Of a stretch of DNA of 64,000 nt, positions 26,074 to 34,835 are shown one piece after another. The DNA lies in the NCBI RefSeq assembly GCF_900188105.1, contig NZ_FZNP01000002.1, positions 310,001-374,000 on the forward strand, read 5' to 3'. Every line of letters begins with the position of its first letter. Positions within the stretch are counted from its first letter, which is position 1. Both the position numbers and the translations under genes were made by a program. This stretch comes from Actinomadura mexicana. Its GTDB lineage: Bacteria > Actinomycetota > Actinomycetes > Streptosporangiales > Streptosporangiaceae. The notes under the pieces are model-generated. The model did not search any database, was not told where the DNA came from, and saw nothing but the letters and a program-made list of their open reading frames with translations.

Positions 26074-26919
26074 GTGGGACTTGTGGAGGTTGAGGACTCA
26101 AGTTGGACATCCCGTCGCAAAGCACTCTGGCTGATGGGTGCCGCCGCCGGGCTCGCCGCGCTCGGCGCGGACGGCGCGCGTCCGCCGCGCGGGTCGGGGG
26201 CACCCGCGTGGGCCGCGCCGACCCCCCGCGCGAGGCCGGTCATCCATCCGACCCCGACCCCGACCCCGACGCCGACCCCCCGGCCCGCGCCGTGGACGCT
26301 GGCGAAGCTCACCGCGCTGGAGACCCCCGTCCGCGAGCTGTCGCAGCTGTCTCCCCCGCCGCCCGCGGAGTCGATCGCCCTCACCATTGACGACGGTCCG
26401 AGCCCCCTCTGGACGCCCCGCGTGCTCGACCTGCTGGCCGAGCACGAGATCCACGCGACGTTCTTCGTCATCGGCGAGCAGGTGAAGGAGTTCTCCAAGC
26501 TCACCCGCCGCATCACCGACGCCGGCCACCAGATCTGCAACCACACCGAGACGCACCCGATCAGCATCGCGGGCATGTCGAGGAAGCGGGTCCGCAAGGA
26601 GATCGTCGAGGCGCACGACCGGATCGCCGACGTGACCGGCGTCGTCCCCCAGTTCTTCCGCTCCCCCGGCGGCGCGTGGTCGAAGACGATTTTGGAGCTG
26701 GTGGAGGAGCACGACATGCTGCCGATCGACTGGGCCGTCGACCCGCGCGACTGGGCCCGTCCCGGCGTCGGCCACATCCGCCGCACGCTCCTGAAGGGCA
26801 AGGCCGGCAACATCATGCTGTGCCACGACGGGGGCGGCGACCGCTCCCAGACCCTCAAGGCCCTGGACACCGTCATCCCGAAGATGAAGAAGCGCGGCCT
26901 GACCTTCGTGGCTCTCTGA
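26074..26919 (+). CDS. Tat-exported polysaccharide deacetylase (NodB family)
   Basis: A 281-residue exported enzyme. The N-terminus has a twin-arginine pattern (SRRKALWLMGAAAG). A Pro-Thr repeat linker (PTPTPTPTPTPRP) leads into the NodB domain. Motif 1 is TIDDGPSP (catalytic Asp and metal Asp), motif 2 is HTETHP and motif 3 is FRSPGGAWS. It should remove acetyl groups from a peptidoglycan or chitin-like glycan outside the membrane. Start GTG 26074 or GTG 26083: a TAGCGT box lies 7 nt before 26083, so a leaderless start there is possible. It ends 3 bp from the convergent mca gene. Confidence 0.88.
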   Translation: MGLVEVEDSSWTSRRKALWLMGAAAGLAALGADGARPPRGSGAPAWAAPTPRARPVIHPTPTPTPTPTPRPAPWTLAKLTALETPVRELSQLSPPPPAESIALTIDDGPSPLWTPRVLDLLAEHEIHATFFVIGEQVKEFSKLTRRITDAGHQICNHTETHPISIAGMSRKRVRKEIVEAHDRIADVTGVVPQFFRSPGGAWSKTILELVEEHDMLPIDWAVDPRDWARPGVGHIRRTLLKGKAGNIMLCHDGGGDRSQTLKALDTVIPKMKKRGLTFVAL

Positions 26920-26922
26920 GCG

Positions 26923-27771
26923 TCAGCGGAGGCCCGCGAAGAGGTCGTTCTCGGGCAGCTCCGTCTCCACGCGGGAACGGGCGAGGTGGTAGTCCTCGGT
27001 CGGCCAGACGGCGCGTTCGACGTCGCGCGGGTGGGCCATGAAGCCCGCGTCCGGGTCGATCTGGGTGGCGTGCGCCAGCAGCGCCCTGTCCCGGACGGCG
27101 AAGTACTCCGCGCAGTGGACGCGGGTGGTGATGTCGAGCTTCGGCGCGGTGTCCGGCCATCCGGCCAGAATCGGGCCGATGGCCGATTCCAGGCCGCGTT
27201 CGGTCATCCCGTCGTGCAGCGCCTGGAACCACTCCTTCGAGAAGGCGCCCTGGTAGTAGAGCTTGTCGGGTCGCCACGGCTCACCCGTCCCCGGATAGCG
27301 GGACGGGTCGGCCGATGCGTCGAACGCCTCCGCCGTCACCTCGTGCGTCCTGACGTGGTCCGGATGCGGGTAGCCGCCCGTCTCGTCGTAGGTGACGACC
27401 ACATGGGGACGGAACTCGCGGATCAGCGCCACGAGGGGGCGGGCGGCCTCGGTGAGGGGCGTCCGCGCGAAGCAGCCCTCCGGCAGGGGCTCGCCTGCGG
27501 CGGGCAGGCCCGAGTCGACGAAGCCGAGGAACCGCTGCCGGACGCCGAGGATCACGCGCGCCGCCTCCATCTCCGCCCGCCGGATCGCCGCCAGGTCCGC
27601 CCGGATGTCGGGCCGGTCCATCGCGGGGTTGAGCACGTCGCCGCGCTCCCCGCCCGTGCAGGTCGCGACCAGGACGTCGGCGCCTTCGGCCGCGTACTTC
27701 GCGAGCGTGGCGGCGCCCTTGCTCGACTCGTCGTCCGGGTGCGCGTGCACGCTGAGCAGCCGGTACCTCAT
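26923..27771 (-). CDS. mca: Mycothiol S-conjugate amidase
   Basis: A 282-residue PIG-L/LmbE-fold zinc amidase. It has AHPDDES near the N-terminus, GGYPHPDH, and the Mca-specific sequences TGGERGDVLNPAMDRP and PDKLYYQGAF. In mycothiol-producing actinobacteria Mca cleaves mycothiol-toxin conjugates to mercapturic acids for export. AGGAG sits 6 nt before ATG 27771, which overlaps the stop of the upstream MFS gene as ATGA. The pairing of a drug-type exporter with Mca suits detoxification. Confidence 0.92.
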   Translation of the reverse strand: MRYRLLSVHAHPDDESSKGAATLAKYAAEGADVLVATCTGGERGDVLNPAMDRPDIRADLAAIRRAEMEAARVILGVRQRFLGFVDSGLPAAGEPLPEGCFARTPLTEAARPLVALIREFRPHVVVTYDETGGYPHPDHVRTHEVTAEAFDASADPSRYPGTGEPWRPDKLYYQGAFSKEWFQALHDGMTERGLESAIGPILAGWPDTAPKLDITTRVHCAEYFAVRDRALLAHATQIDPDAGFMAHPRDVERAVWPTEDYHLARSRVETELPENDLFAGLR

Positions 27772-29183
27772 CGGTTCTCCTTCCGGGACGGGTAGAAGAG
27801 GGCGGGAACGAGGGTCAGGGCGGACAGGGCCACCGCCCACCAGAAGGTGCGCCCGTAGGCGGCTGCGGGGGCGTGGCCGTCCAGGGAGCGTTGCAGGACG
27901 ACCGCGAAGACCGCGGTGCCCAGGGACCCTCCGACCCGGTTGACGGTGTTAACCGCCCCGGCGGCGCGCGCGACCTCGTGGCGCTCGACGCTCGCGTAGA
28001 GCGTGGCCATGCCGGGCGCCATGACGACCCCGAGCCCCGCGCCCCGGACGACCAGCGACGCCACCAGGAGCCAGCCCGCCGGTGAGGAGCCCAACCGGGT
28101 GAAGGCGACCGTGCCGGCGAGGGTCAGCAGGATGCCGGTGAGGATCAGCGGGCGGGGTGCCATGCGGTCGGCCAGGCGGCTCGCGAAGAACGTGGCGGCG
28201 GCCGTCCCGACGGCCTGCGGGGCGAGCAGGAGACCCGCCTCCAGCGCGGACGCGTGCTCGACCTGCTGGTAGTAGAGCGGCAGCAGGAGCATGGAACTGT
28301 AGAGGGCGGCGCCCTGCAGGAAGGAGTTGGCCGTCGCGACGGCGAAGCCGCGCCGGGCGAAGAGGCGCAGGTCGATCAGGGCCGCCGCGCGGCGGCGCAG
28401 GGCATTGGCGACATAGCCGAGCACGAGCACGGCTCCGGCCAGCAGCGGCACCGTGACGCGGAGGGCGCCGAAGCCATGGTCGCCGGCCCCGGAGAAGCCG
28501 TAGACGAGTGCGGCCAGGCCGGGTGACAGGAGCGCCAGGCCGAGGACGTCCAGCCGGCCGCCGCCCGTCCCGCGCTCGGGGTCGGACGGGACGTGGCGGG
28601 CCGCCAGCAGCAGGGTCAGCAGGCCGAGCGGGACGTTCACCAGGAACATCCAGCGCCAGTCGAACCGGTCGACGATCAGCCCGCCGAGGACCGGGCCGAG
28701 GACCGGCGCGAACGTCAGCGGCAGGACGGTGATGCCGAAGACGCGGCCGAGACGGGCGGGCCCGGCGGCGCGGACGACGATCGACTGCCCGATCGGCTGG
28801 ATCAGGCCGCCGCCGACGCCCTGGAGCACGCGGAACAGGATCAGGCTCCCGGCCGACCACGCGAGGCCGCAGAGGGCGGACCCGGCGGCGAACAGGGCGA
28901 CGGAGACCATCCACATCCTGCGGGCGCCGAACCGGTCGCTCGCCCAGCCCGCCAGCGGCATCACCATCGAGATCGCGAGGAGGTATCCGGCCGACACCCA
29001 CTGCAGCGTGGCGGGCGGACTGTGGAAGTCGCGAGCGACCGCGTCCAGGCCGACCGTCACGATCGTCGTGTCGAGCAGGGCGAGTATCGGGCCGAGGACC
29101 AGGACGAACGACGCCTTCAGCAGCGCCGGGTCCAGTCTCTCGGGCGGTCGCCGCGCGGCGGGGGCGCGGTCGGGTGCGATCAC
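27768..29183 (-). CDS. MFS transporter, DHA2 (EmrB/QacA-type) 14-TM
   Basis: A 471-residue transporter with LLDTTIVTVGLDAVARDF in the first helix, GWASDRFGARRMW as motif A, and a motif C-like segment LGPVLGGLIVDRFDWRWMFLVNVPLG. It starts at GTG with GGAGGA 5 nt upstream and is translationally coupled to mca. The probable role is proton-driven efflux of a drug or mercapturate. The AT-rich stretch just upstream (29196-29230) contains its promoter. Confidence 0.9.
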   Translation of the reverse strand: MIAPDRAPAARRPPERLDPALLKASFVLVLGPILALLDTTIVTVGLDAVARDFHSPPATLQWVSAGYLLAISMVMPLAGWASDRFGARRMWMVSVALFAAGSALCGLAWSAGSLILFRVLQGVGGGLIQPIGQSIVVRAAGPARLGRVFGITVLPLTFAPVLGPVLGGLIVDRFDWRWMFLVNVPLGLLTLLLAARHVPSDPERGTGGGRLDVLGLALLSPGLAALVYGFSGAGDHGFGALRVTVPLLAGAVLVLGYVANALRRRAAALIDLRLFARRGFAVATANSFLQGAALYSSMLLLPLYYQQVEHASALEAGLLLAPQAVGTAAATFFASRLADRMAPRPLILTGILLTLAGTVAFTRLGSSPAGWLLVASLVVRGAGLGVVMAPGMATLYASVERHEVARAAGAVNTVNRVGGSLGTAVFAVVLQRSLDGHAPAAAYGRTFWWAVALSALTLVPALFYPSRKENR

Positions 29184-29276
29184 GGGACTCCTCCAAGTAA
29201 ATGGAACGAACCTAAAATTAGACTCAGCACACTCACATGGTCAAGGTTATTTTTATGTCCGCTCTAGTTTTCGAGG

Positions 29277-29312
29277 CGAGCGTGGGGTGTACCCAGGTAC
29301 ACCCCACGCTCG
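29277..29312. repeat. 36-bp perfect palindrome with 2-nt centre
   Basis: Arms CGAGCGTGGGGTGTACC (29277-29293) and GGTACACCCCACGCTCG (29296-29312) are perfectly complementary. It lies in the divergent region between the MFS-mca unit and the sensor-kinase operon, 76 bp before the kinase start. No T-run follows, so an operator is favoured over a terminator. Confidence 0.8.
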
Positions 29313-29388
29313 GGTTGCGGGCACACTGTGCTGCGGGGACGCCGCCGGAAGACTGACTCCAGACGGCAAGCGACCCGCGGAGGATCCG

Positions 29389-30702
29389 GTGGACGGTGGA
29401 CTGGTGCACGAGACACGGCTGCAACGGCATGTCAGGGCGCCCTGGCGCGGGCTGACCCTCTGGCTGCTCGCCATCCCCGCGACGCTCGTCGGCCTGTGGT
29501 TCATCACGGTCATCTCGATGATCACGAGCTTCGTCGGGGTGCTGCTGTTCCCGTCCGCGACGATGCTGCTGCGCAACCAGCTCGACGCGTACCGGGTCCG
29601 CATCAACCGGTGGACCGACGTCCGGATCGCCCGGCCGTACCTGCCGGAACCGGAGCAGGAGCCCGGCCTGAGCGGCATGTTCAAGCGGTTCGTCGCGCTG
29701 ATCAGCGACCCGGCCACCTGGCGGGACTACCTGTGGGTCCTCACCGACCCGGTCGTCTCGGTGTTCACCGCGGCGCTGCCCGCGCTGCTGATCCTGTACG
29801 GGGTGTGGGGGTACGTGCTCGCCGCCTTCGCCGGCGACATGATCGGGCACTACGGCGGCAGCGACTGGTACGCCTACATCCACGTCACCGAGGGGTTCGG
29901 CCGCGACACCGGACGGGTCGTCTCCACGGTGGCCGTCGCCACGGCGTGCATCGCCGTCGGGTTCCTCATCGGCCCGTGGATGCTGTCCTTCTACGGGGCT
30001 TGGGGCAGCGCCATCCTCGGCCCGACGAGGAAGTCGGAGCTGGCGCTGCGCGTCCAGCACCTCACCGAGACCCGGTCGGAGGCCGTGGACGCCTCCGCCG
30101 CCGAGCTGCGCCGCATCGAGCGCGACCTGCACGACGGAGCGCAGGCCCGGCTCGTGGCGATGGGGATGAGCCTCGGCGCGATCGAGCACCTGCTCGACCG
30201 GGACCCGGAGAAGGCCCGCCTGCTGCTCGCCGAGACCCGCGCGTCGTCGGCGAAGGCGCTGCACGAGCTGCGCGACCTCGTCCGCGGCATCCACCCGCCG
30301 GTGCTCGCCGACCGCGGCGTCGGCGACGCGGTCCGGGCCCTCGCGCTCGACCACCCGCTGGACGTCGAGGTGTCCGCCGACCTGCCGGCGCGGCCCGAGC
30401 CGCCGGTCGAGTCCGCCGCCTACTTCGCGGTGTCGGAGATCCTCACCAACGCGGCCAAGCACTCCGGCGCGTCCCGCGTCTGGGTCGACATGCGGTACGA
30501 GAACGGCATGCTGCGGATCACCGTGACCGACGACGGCCGCGGCGGCGCGACCCTGGAGGGCGGTTCGGGGCTGCGCGGGATCGAGCGGCGGATCGGTACA
30601 TTCGACGGCGTCCTCGCCCTCAGCTCGCCCCCGGGCGGCCCGACGATCGTGACCATGGAGCTGCCGTGCGCGTTGTCCTCGCCGAAGATCTCGCCCTCCT
30701 GA
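29389..30702 (+). CDS. Sensor histidine kinase (NarL/LiaS type)
   Basis: A 437-residue kinase. It has four hydrophobic segments (near residues 21-55, 120-150 and 180-205) in a putative Sensor-type N-terminal domain, then the HisKA_3 dimerisation motif ERDLHDGAQARLVAMGM with the phosphorylated His. HATPase boxes are EILTNAAKHSGAS and GRGGATLEGGSGLRGIERR. GTG 29389 has GGAGG 5 nt upstream. It overlaps its response regulator by 37 bp. The signal is unknown, possibly cell-envelope stress as in related systems. Confidence 0.9.
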   Translation: MDGGLVHETRLQRHVRAPWRGLTLWLLAIPATLVGLWFITVISMITSFVGVLLFPSATMLLRNQLDAYRVRINRWTDVRIARPYLPEPEQEPGLSGMFKRFVALISDPATWRDYLWVLTDPVVSVFTAALPALLILYGVWGYVLAAFAGDMIGHYGGSDWYAYIHVTEGFGRDTGRVVSTVAVATACIAVGFLIGPWMLSFYGAWGSAILGPTRKSELALRVQHLTETRSEAVDASAAELRRIERDLHDGAQARLVAMGMSLGAIEHLLDRDPEKARLLLAETRASSAKALHELRDLVRGIHPPVLADRGVGDAVRALALDHPLDVEVSADLPARPEPPVESAAYFAVSEILTNAAKHSGASRVWVDMRYENGMLRITVTDDGRGGATLEGGSGLRGIERRIGTFDGVLALSSPPGGPTIVTMELPCALSSPKISPS

Positions 30703-31310
30703 GGGAGGGCCTCGTCAGCCTGCTGGAGTCGCACGACTTCGAGATCGCGGCGGCCGTCGACAACGGCCCGTCCCTGCTGAAGGCACTGCTCGACCACCGC
30801 CCGGACGTGGCGGTGGTCGACGTGCGCCTGCCGCCGTCCTTCACCGACGAGGGCCTCCAGGCGGCGCTGGAGGCGCGGCGGCAGGTCCCCGGCCTGCCGG
30901 TCCTCGTGCTGTCGCAGTACGTCGAGCAGCTCTACGCCCGCGAGCTGCTCGCCGACGGCACCGGCGCGATCGGCTACCTGCTCAAGGACCGGGTGTTCGA
31001 CGCGGCGCAGTTCGTGGACGCGGTCCGCCGGGTCGCCGCGGGCGGCACCGCCATGGACCCCGAGGTCATCTCCCGGCTCGTGGCCCGCAACACCCGCGAC
31101 ACCCCGCTCGGCCGCCTCACCCCGCGCGAGACCGAGGTCCTGGAGCTGATGGCGCAGGGACGCTCCAACGCGGCGATCGCGGAGCGGCTCGTGGTCACCG
31201 AGCGCGCGGTGACCAAGCACACCGCGAACATCTTCGCCAAGCTCGACCTGTCCGTGACCGGCGACGACAACCGCCGCGTCCTCGCCGTCCTGGCCTACCT
31301 CAACCGCTGA
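30666..31310 (+). CDS. NarL/LuxR-family response regulator
   Basis: A 214-residue regulator. The receiver carries acidic residues in VVLAEDLALL, phosphoacceptor D52 (VAVVDVRLPP) and the Lys in YLLKDRVF. The C-terminal LuxR helix-turn-helix reads LTPRETEVLELMAQGRSNAAIAERL. GTG 30666 with GGAG 5 nt upstream places the start inside the kinase gene, so the pair is coupled. The 36-bp palindrome upstream of the operon is a candidate binding site. Confidence 0.92.
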   Translation: MRVVLAEDLALLREGLVSLLESHDFEIAAAVDNGPSLLKALLDHRPDVAVVDVRLPPSFTDEGLQAALEARRQVPGLPVLVLSQYVEQLYARELLADGTGAIGYLLKDRVFDAAQFVDAVRRVAAGGTAMDPEVISRLVARNTRDTPLGRLTPRETEVLELMAQGRSNAAIAERLVVTERAVTKHTANIFAKLDLSVTGDDNRRVLAVLAYLNR

Positions 31311-31374
31311 GTCGTCCGCCGACGGGCGCGGCGGTGGCGTAGTCTGCCCCGCGAGCAGGCCCGGGGAGGGCGCG

Positions 31375-32262
31375 ATGACGGTGATTCTGGTTCTGCTGTG
31401 CCTGGCCATCGCCGGGCGGGAGCTGTGGCTGGCGTTCGAGCGCGGGCGGACGCCGGGCGCGCCCGAGATCGCCGACATCCGCACGCAGCTGCGCGCCCTC
31501 AAGGGGACCCGGGACGAGCTGGCGGAGTTCCGCGCGTCCCAGCGCGAGCGCCTCGACCGGCTCGCCGCCGACCAGGAGAGCGACCGCGCGGCCTTCGGCG
31601 AGGCCGACGCCCGGATCCGGTCGCTCGTCACGCAGATCAACGACCGGCTGGTACCGGACGTGAGCGGCCGGCTGAAGGAGCAGCGGGAAGCGGCCGAGGA
31701 GCAGCGCGCGGCCGTGGAGCGGCTGGCCGCCGAGATGGCCGTGCTCCGCGGGCACCTCGCCCGGCGGCTCGACCAGGCCGCCGCCGCGTCCCTCGGCGCC
31801 GACCCCGCCGACCTGGTCACCGGGTCCCTCGCCGTCGTGCCGGCGGAGGCGCGCCCGGCGCTCTCCGGCCCCTTCGAGCGGTTCGCCGAGCACCACGGGC
31901 TGCGCGTCGAGCTGACCGACGGAGACCGCTACTACCTGTCCGGACGCAGCCCACGCGGCCTGGAACTCGACTTCATCGACCTGCTGACCGCGCTGCGCGA
32001 GCGCTGCGTGGAGTCCACCGGCCCGGCACCGGCCCTGCTCGGCGCGCTGCGCGACGTCGACCGGGGCGGCGCGCAGATCGGGCCGCTGCTGATCGTGCGG
32101 ACGCCGGAGTCGCTGGTGTGCGGGGTGCTGCCGCTCGCCGAGCTGCGCCGCCCCGACGCCGCCGGGCTGCTCGGCGACCCGGACGCCGCCGCCCGGCGCC
32201 TCCACCGCCTCCCCGAGGGCCGGTTCTGCGACGTGTCCGCCTGGCCCGCGCTCAACGCCTGA
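31375..32262 (+). CDS. Coiled-coil membrane-anchored protein of unknown function
   Basis: A 295-residue protein not recognised. An N-terminal hydrophobic helix (MTVILVLLCLAIAG) is followed by a long charged helical region (residues about 32-135, heptad-like, rich in Glu/Arg/Gln) and a globular C-terminal domain of about 150 residues containing LTDGDRYYLSGRSPRGLELDF. It lies 64 bp downstream of the response regulator, on the same strand, and might be cotranscribed. Confidence 0.65.
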   Translation: MTVILVLLCLAIAGRELWLAFERGRTPGAPEIADIRTQLRALKGTRDELAEFRASQRERLDRLAADQESDRAAFGEADARIRSLVTQINDRLVPDVSGRLKEQREAAEEQRAAVERLAAEMAVLRGHLARRLDQAAAASLGADPADLVTGSLAVVPAEARPALSGPFERFAEHHGLRVELTDGDRYYLSGRSPRGLELDFIDLLTALRERCVESTGPAPALLGALRDVDRGGAQIGPLLIVRTPESLVCGVLPLAELRRPDAAGLLGDPDAAARRLHRLPEGRFCDVSAWPALNA

Positions 32263-32307
32263 CCCTCACCACCGGGCTCCCACCACGGGGCTCTCACCGC
32301 GGGGCTT

Positions 32308-33081
32308 TCACCGCAGGCGGGACTTCCAGGGGAACTCGGGCGCGCGGCGTTCGAGGAACGCGGCGATGCCCTCCGAGACCTCCCCGCTGGCGGCGACCTC
32401 CGCGAGCCACCGCTGCGTCTTCTCCCCGACAGGGCCCGCGGCGACGATGGCGTCCACGATGTCCTTGGTCGCCTGCTGGGTGAGCAGGGAACGGGACGCG
32501 AGGGTCTCGGTGAACGCGGCGACGCGGTCGTGCAGGGCGCCCTCGGGGACGACCTCGTCCAGCAGCCCGATGCGCAGCGCGTGCGCGGCGTCGACCAGGT
32601 CGGCGGAGTAGAGCAGGTACTTCGCCGCCGACGGCCCCACCAGCCGGACGAGCCGCGCCGTCGCGGCGGCCGGGTAGACCAGGCCGAGCCTGGCCGGCGT
32701 GATCCCGAAACGCGCGTCCCCCGCCGCGAACCGCAGGTCGCAGGCGGCCGCGAGCTGGCAGCCGCCGCCCACGCAGTACCCCTCGATCGCGGCGAGCGTC
32801 GGCTTGCCGAACGCGGCGAGCGCCCGCTCGGCGACCGTCGACAGGTGCGAGTCGTCGTCGCGGTGGATGTCGTCCAGCTCGGAGATGTCGGCGCCCGCGC
32901 AGAAGTTCCCTCCCGCCCCCGTCAGCACCACGACCCGGACGTCCGGATCGGCGGCGAACCCGTCCAGGATGCCGGGCAGCGCCCGCCACATGTCCGCCGA
33001 CATGGCGTTCCGCTTGGCCGGCCGGTCGATCGTGACCGTCCCGACGCCCCCGGCCGCCTCGAACCGCAGCCCCTCGCCCAT
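32308..33081 (-). CDS. Enoyl-CoA hydratase/isomerase family protein
   Basis: A 257-residue crotonase with NFCAGADISEL and IEGYCVGGGCQLAAACDLR as oxyanion-hole loops, and PARLGLVYPAAA in the catalytic segment. The usual first catalytic Glu is not obvious, so isomerase or another crotonase reaction is possible. Upstream of its stop, three near-repeats of CACCGCGGGGCT (32268-32305) form a small tandem array. It is divergent from the rho region. Confidence 0.85.
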   Translation of the reverse strand: MGEGLRFEAAGGVGTVTIDRPAKRNAMSADMWRALPGILDGFAADPDVRVVVLTGAGGNFCAGADISELDDIHRDDDSHLSTVAERALAAFGKPTLAAIEGYCVGGGCQLAAACDLRFAAGDARFGITPARLGLVYPAAATARLVRLVGPSAAKYLLYSADLVDAAHALRIGLLDEVVPEGALHDRVAAFTETLASRSLLTQQATKDIVDAIVAAGPVGEKTQRWLAEVAASGEVSEGIAAFLERRAPEFPWKSRLR

Positions 33082-33578
33082 CGTCCTCCCTCGCCCCGCG
33101 CAGCGCGGCTCATCGTATGCGCCCGCCGCCCGGTGCCCCGCCGCCGGATGGCCGCCGGAACCCGGGGGCCGGTCCGGTAGTCATAACCATCGTGAGCACG
33201 GAACACCGGGGACGCGGGTCGGGGGACGCCGCGGCGCCGGACGGACGCAGGGGGACAACCGCGTGAAAGTCGTCACCGAGCTTGGGGAATGCGAAAGCGC
33301 CCTCGATTGCTGTACTGTCGAGACAACGTCCTTGGACTATCACGACTCGCGTCGAGGACGTCTCTTCCCCGCCCGGGCCATCTGAGCGCCCGGTGAGTTT
33401 CGGTCCGGCACGCACACGGCGTGCGGGGCCACCGCACAAGGGAGCCGACGTCAGCCCGGTGGACCGAGCTGCATCCTTCGCATTCCTCTCGCGTACGCGC
33501 CGCGGGTTCCGCCGCCGTACGCGGACTTCGACTCCGGGCGGCGCCGCCCGCCGCGCGCCCGCCTGAGAAGGGACCCGT
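33082..33578. other. 497-bp leader region upstream of rho
   Basis: The divergent space between the crotonase and rho is long for this window. It is C/G-rich with palindromic stretches near 33400-33560 (for example GCCGCCGTACGC and GGCGGCGCCGCC) and holds one small open frame at 33263. Rho genes in other bacteria are autoregulated through their leaders, so attenuation here is a reasonable guess. Confidence 0.4.
33263..33385 (+). CDS. Possible 40-residue leader ORF
   Basis: GTG 33263 with GGGGGAC 7 nt upstream opens VKVVTELGECESALDCC and continues to TGA at 33383. It has three cysteines, two adjacent, and no known family. Its position 190 bp ahead of rho suggests a leader peptide. Evidence for translation is the ribosome site only. 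Confidence 0.25.
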   Translation: MKVVTELGECESALDCCTVETTSLDYHDSRRGRLFPARAI

Positions 33579-34811
33579 ATGTCCGCCCCCACACTCGAAT
33601 CAGAACCCGCGGCAGGCCGCAAGGCCCCCGCACGCGGCGCGCACGCCGTGTCCGCGCAGAGCGCCCGCAAGGACGGGCGGCAGCAGCGGCGCCCGGCCGA
33701 GGACGCGCCGACCGTCCCCTTCCACGGCCTCCTCTCCCTCCAGGACAAGCACGCGTTCGTCCGCACGTCCGGCTACCTCGCCGGCCCGGAGGACGTGCAC
33801 GTCTCCCTCGCCCAGGTCAAGGCGCACCACCTGCGTCCCGGCGACGTGGTCGCCGGCTTCGCCAAGGCGCCCAAGCAGGGCCGGGGCGACTCCCCCTCCC
33901 TCGCCCGCGTCGAGACGGTGAACGGCCTCCCGGTGGCGGAGGCGGCGAACCGGCCCGAGTTCGGCGCGCTGACCCCGCTGTTCCCCGACGAGCGGCTGCG
34001 CCTGGACACCGGCCCGCTCGCGACCCGCGTCATCGACCTGGTCGCGCCGATCGGCAAGGGGCAGCGCGGGCTCGTCGTGTCGCCGCCGAAGGTCGGCAAG
34101 ACGATGGTGCTGCAGGCCCTCGCGAACGCCATCGCGGAGAACAACCCCGAAGTGCACCTGATGGTCCTGCTCATCGACGAGCGGCCCGAGGAGGTCACCG
34201 ACCTGCAGCGGACCGTGCGCGGCGAGGTGATCCACTCGACCTTCGACCGTCCCGCACGCGACCACACCGCGCTCGCCGAGCTCGCCGTCGAGCGGGCCAA
34301 GCGCCTCGTCGAGCAGGGCCACGACGTCGTGATGCTGCTCGACTCGATCACCCGGCTCGGCCGCGCCTACAACCTCGCGGCGCCCTCCAGCAGCCGCATC
34401 CTCGCCGGCGGCGTAGCGACGACCGCGATCTACCCGCCGAAGAAGTTCTTCGGCGCCGCCCGCAACATCGAGAACGGCGGCTCGCTCACCATCCTCGCCA
34501 CCGCGCTGGTGGAGACGGGGTCCCGCATGGACGACGTCTTCTTCGAGGAGTACAAGGGCACCGGCAACATGGAGCTGAAGCTCGACCGGAGCCTCGCCGA
34601 CCGCCGCGTCTTCCCCGCCGTCGACATCGAGGCGTCCGGGACGCGCCGCGACGAGCTGCTCATGTCCCCCGAGGAGCTCGCCCTCTCCTGGCGCCTGCGC
34701 CGCGCCCTCCAGGGCCTGGACAAGCAGGCGGCCGTCGAGCAGCTCCTGGAGAAGATGAAGGGCACCTCCTCCAACGCCGAGTTCCTCCTGCGCCTCCAGC
34801 AGACGACCTGA
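33579..34811 (+). CDS. Compact transcription termination factor Rho
   Basis: A 410-residue hexameric RNA helicase/ATPase. The OB-fold RNA-binding domain (residues about 45-115, FHGLLSLQDKHAFVRTSGYL) and the ATPase with Walker A SPPKVGKTMVL, Walker B-type VMLLDSITRLGRAYN and RNA-loop residues follow the family. The N-terminal helical bundle is replaced by a 40-residue basic tail. Canonical high-GC actinobacterial Rho proteins are usually 600-700 residues with a long Arg-rich insert, so this is probably a second, divergent Rho. Its RNA targets are unknown. Confidence 0.9.
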   Translation: MSAPTLESEPAAGRKAPARGAHAVSAQSARKDGRQQRRPAEDAPTVPFHGLLSLQDKHAFVRTSGYLAGPEDVHVSLAQVKAHHLRPGDVVAGFAKAPKQGRGDSPSLARVETVNGLPVAEAANRPEFGALTPLFPDERLRLDTGPLATRVIDLVAPIGKGQRGLVVSPPKVGKTMVLQALANAIAENNPEVHLMVLLIDERPEEVTDLQRTVRGEVIHSTFDRPARDHTALAELAVERAKRLVEQGHDVVMLLDSITRLGRAYNLAAPSSSRILAGGVATTAIYPPKKFFGAARNIENGGSLTILATALVETGSRMDDVFFEEYKGTGNMELKLDRSLADRRVFPAVDIEASGTRRDELLMSPEELALSWRLRRALQGLDKQAAVEQLLEKMKGTSSNAEFLLRLQQTT

Positions 34812-34835
34812 CCGCCCCCGCGATCCGGCCGGGGC

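Noticed and set aside
32265..32310. Three CACC(G/A)CGGGGCT-type repeats, considered as a CRISPR or regulatory array
   Set aside because: Too short (about 12-13 bp), no spacers of constant length, and they lie in the gap after two gene ends.
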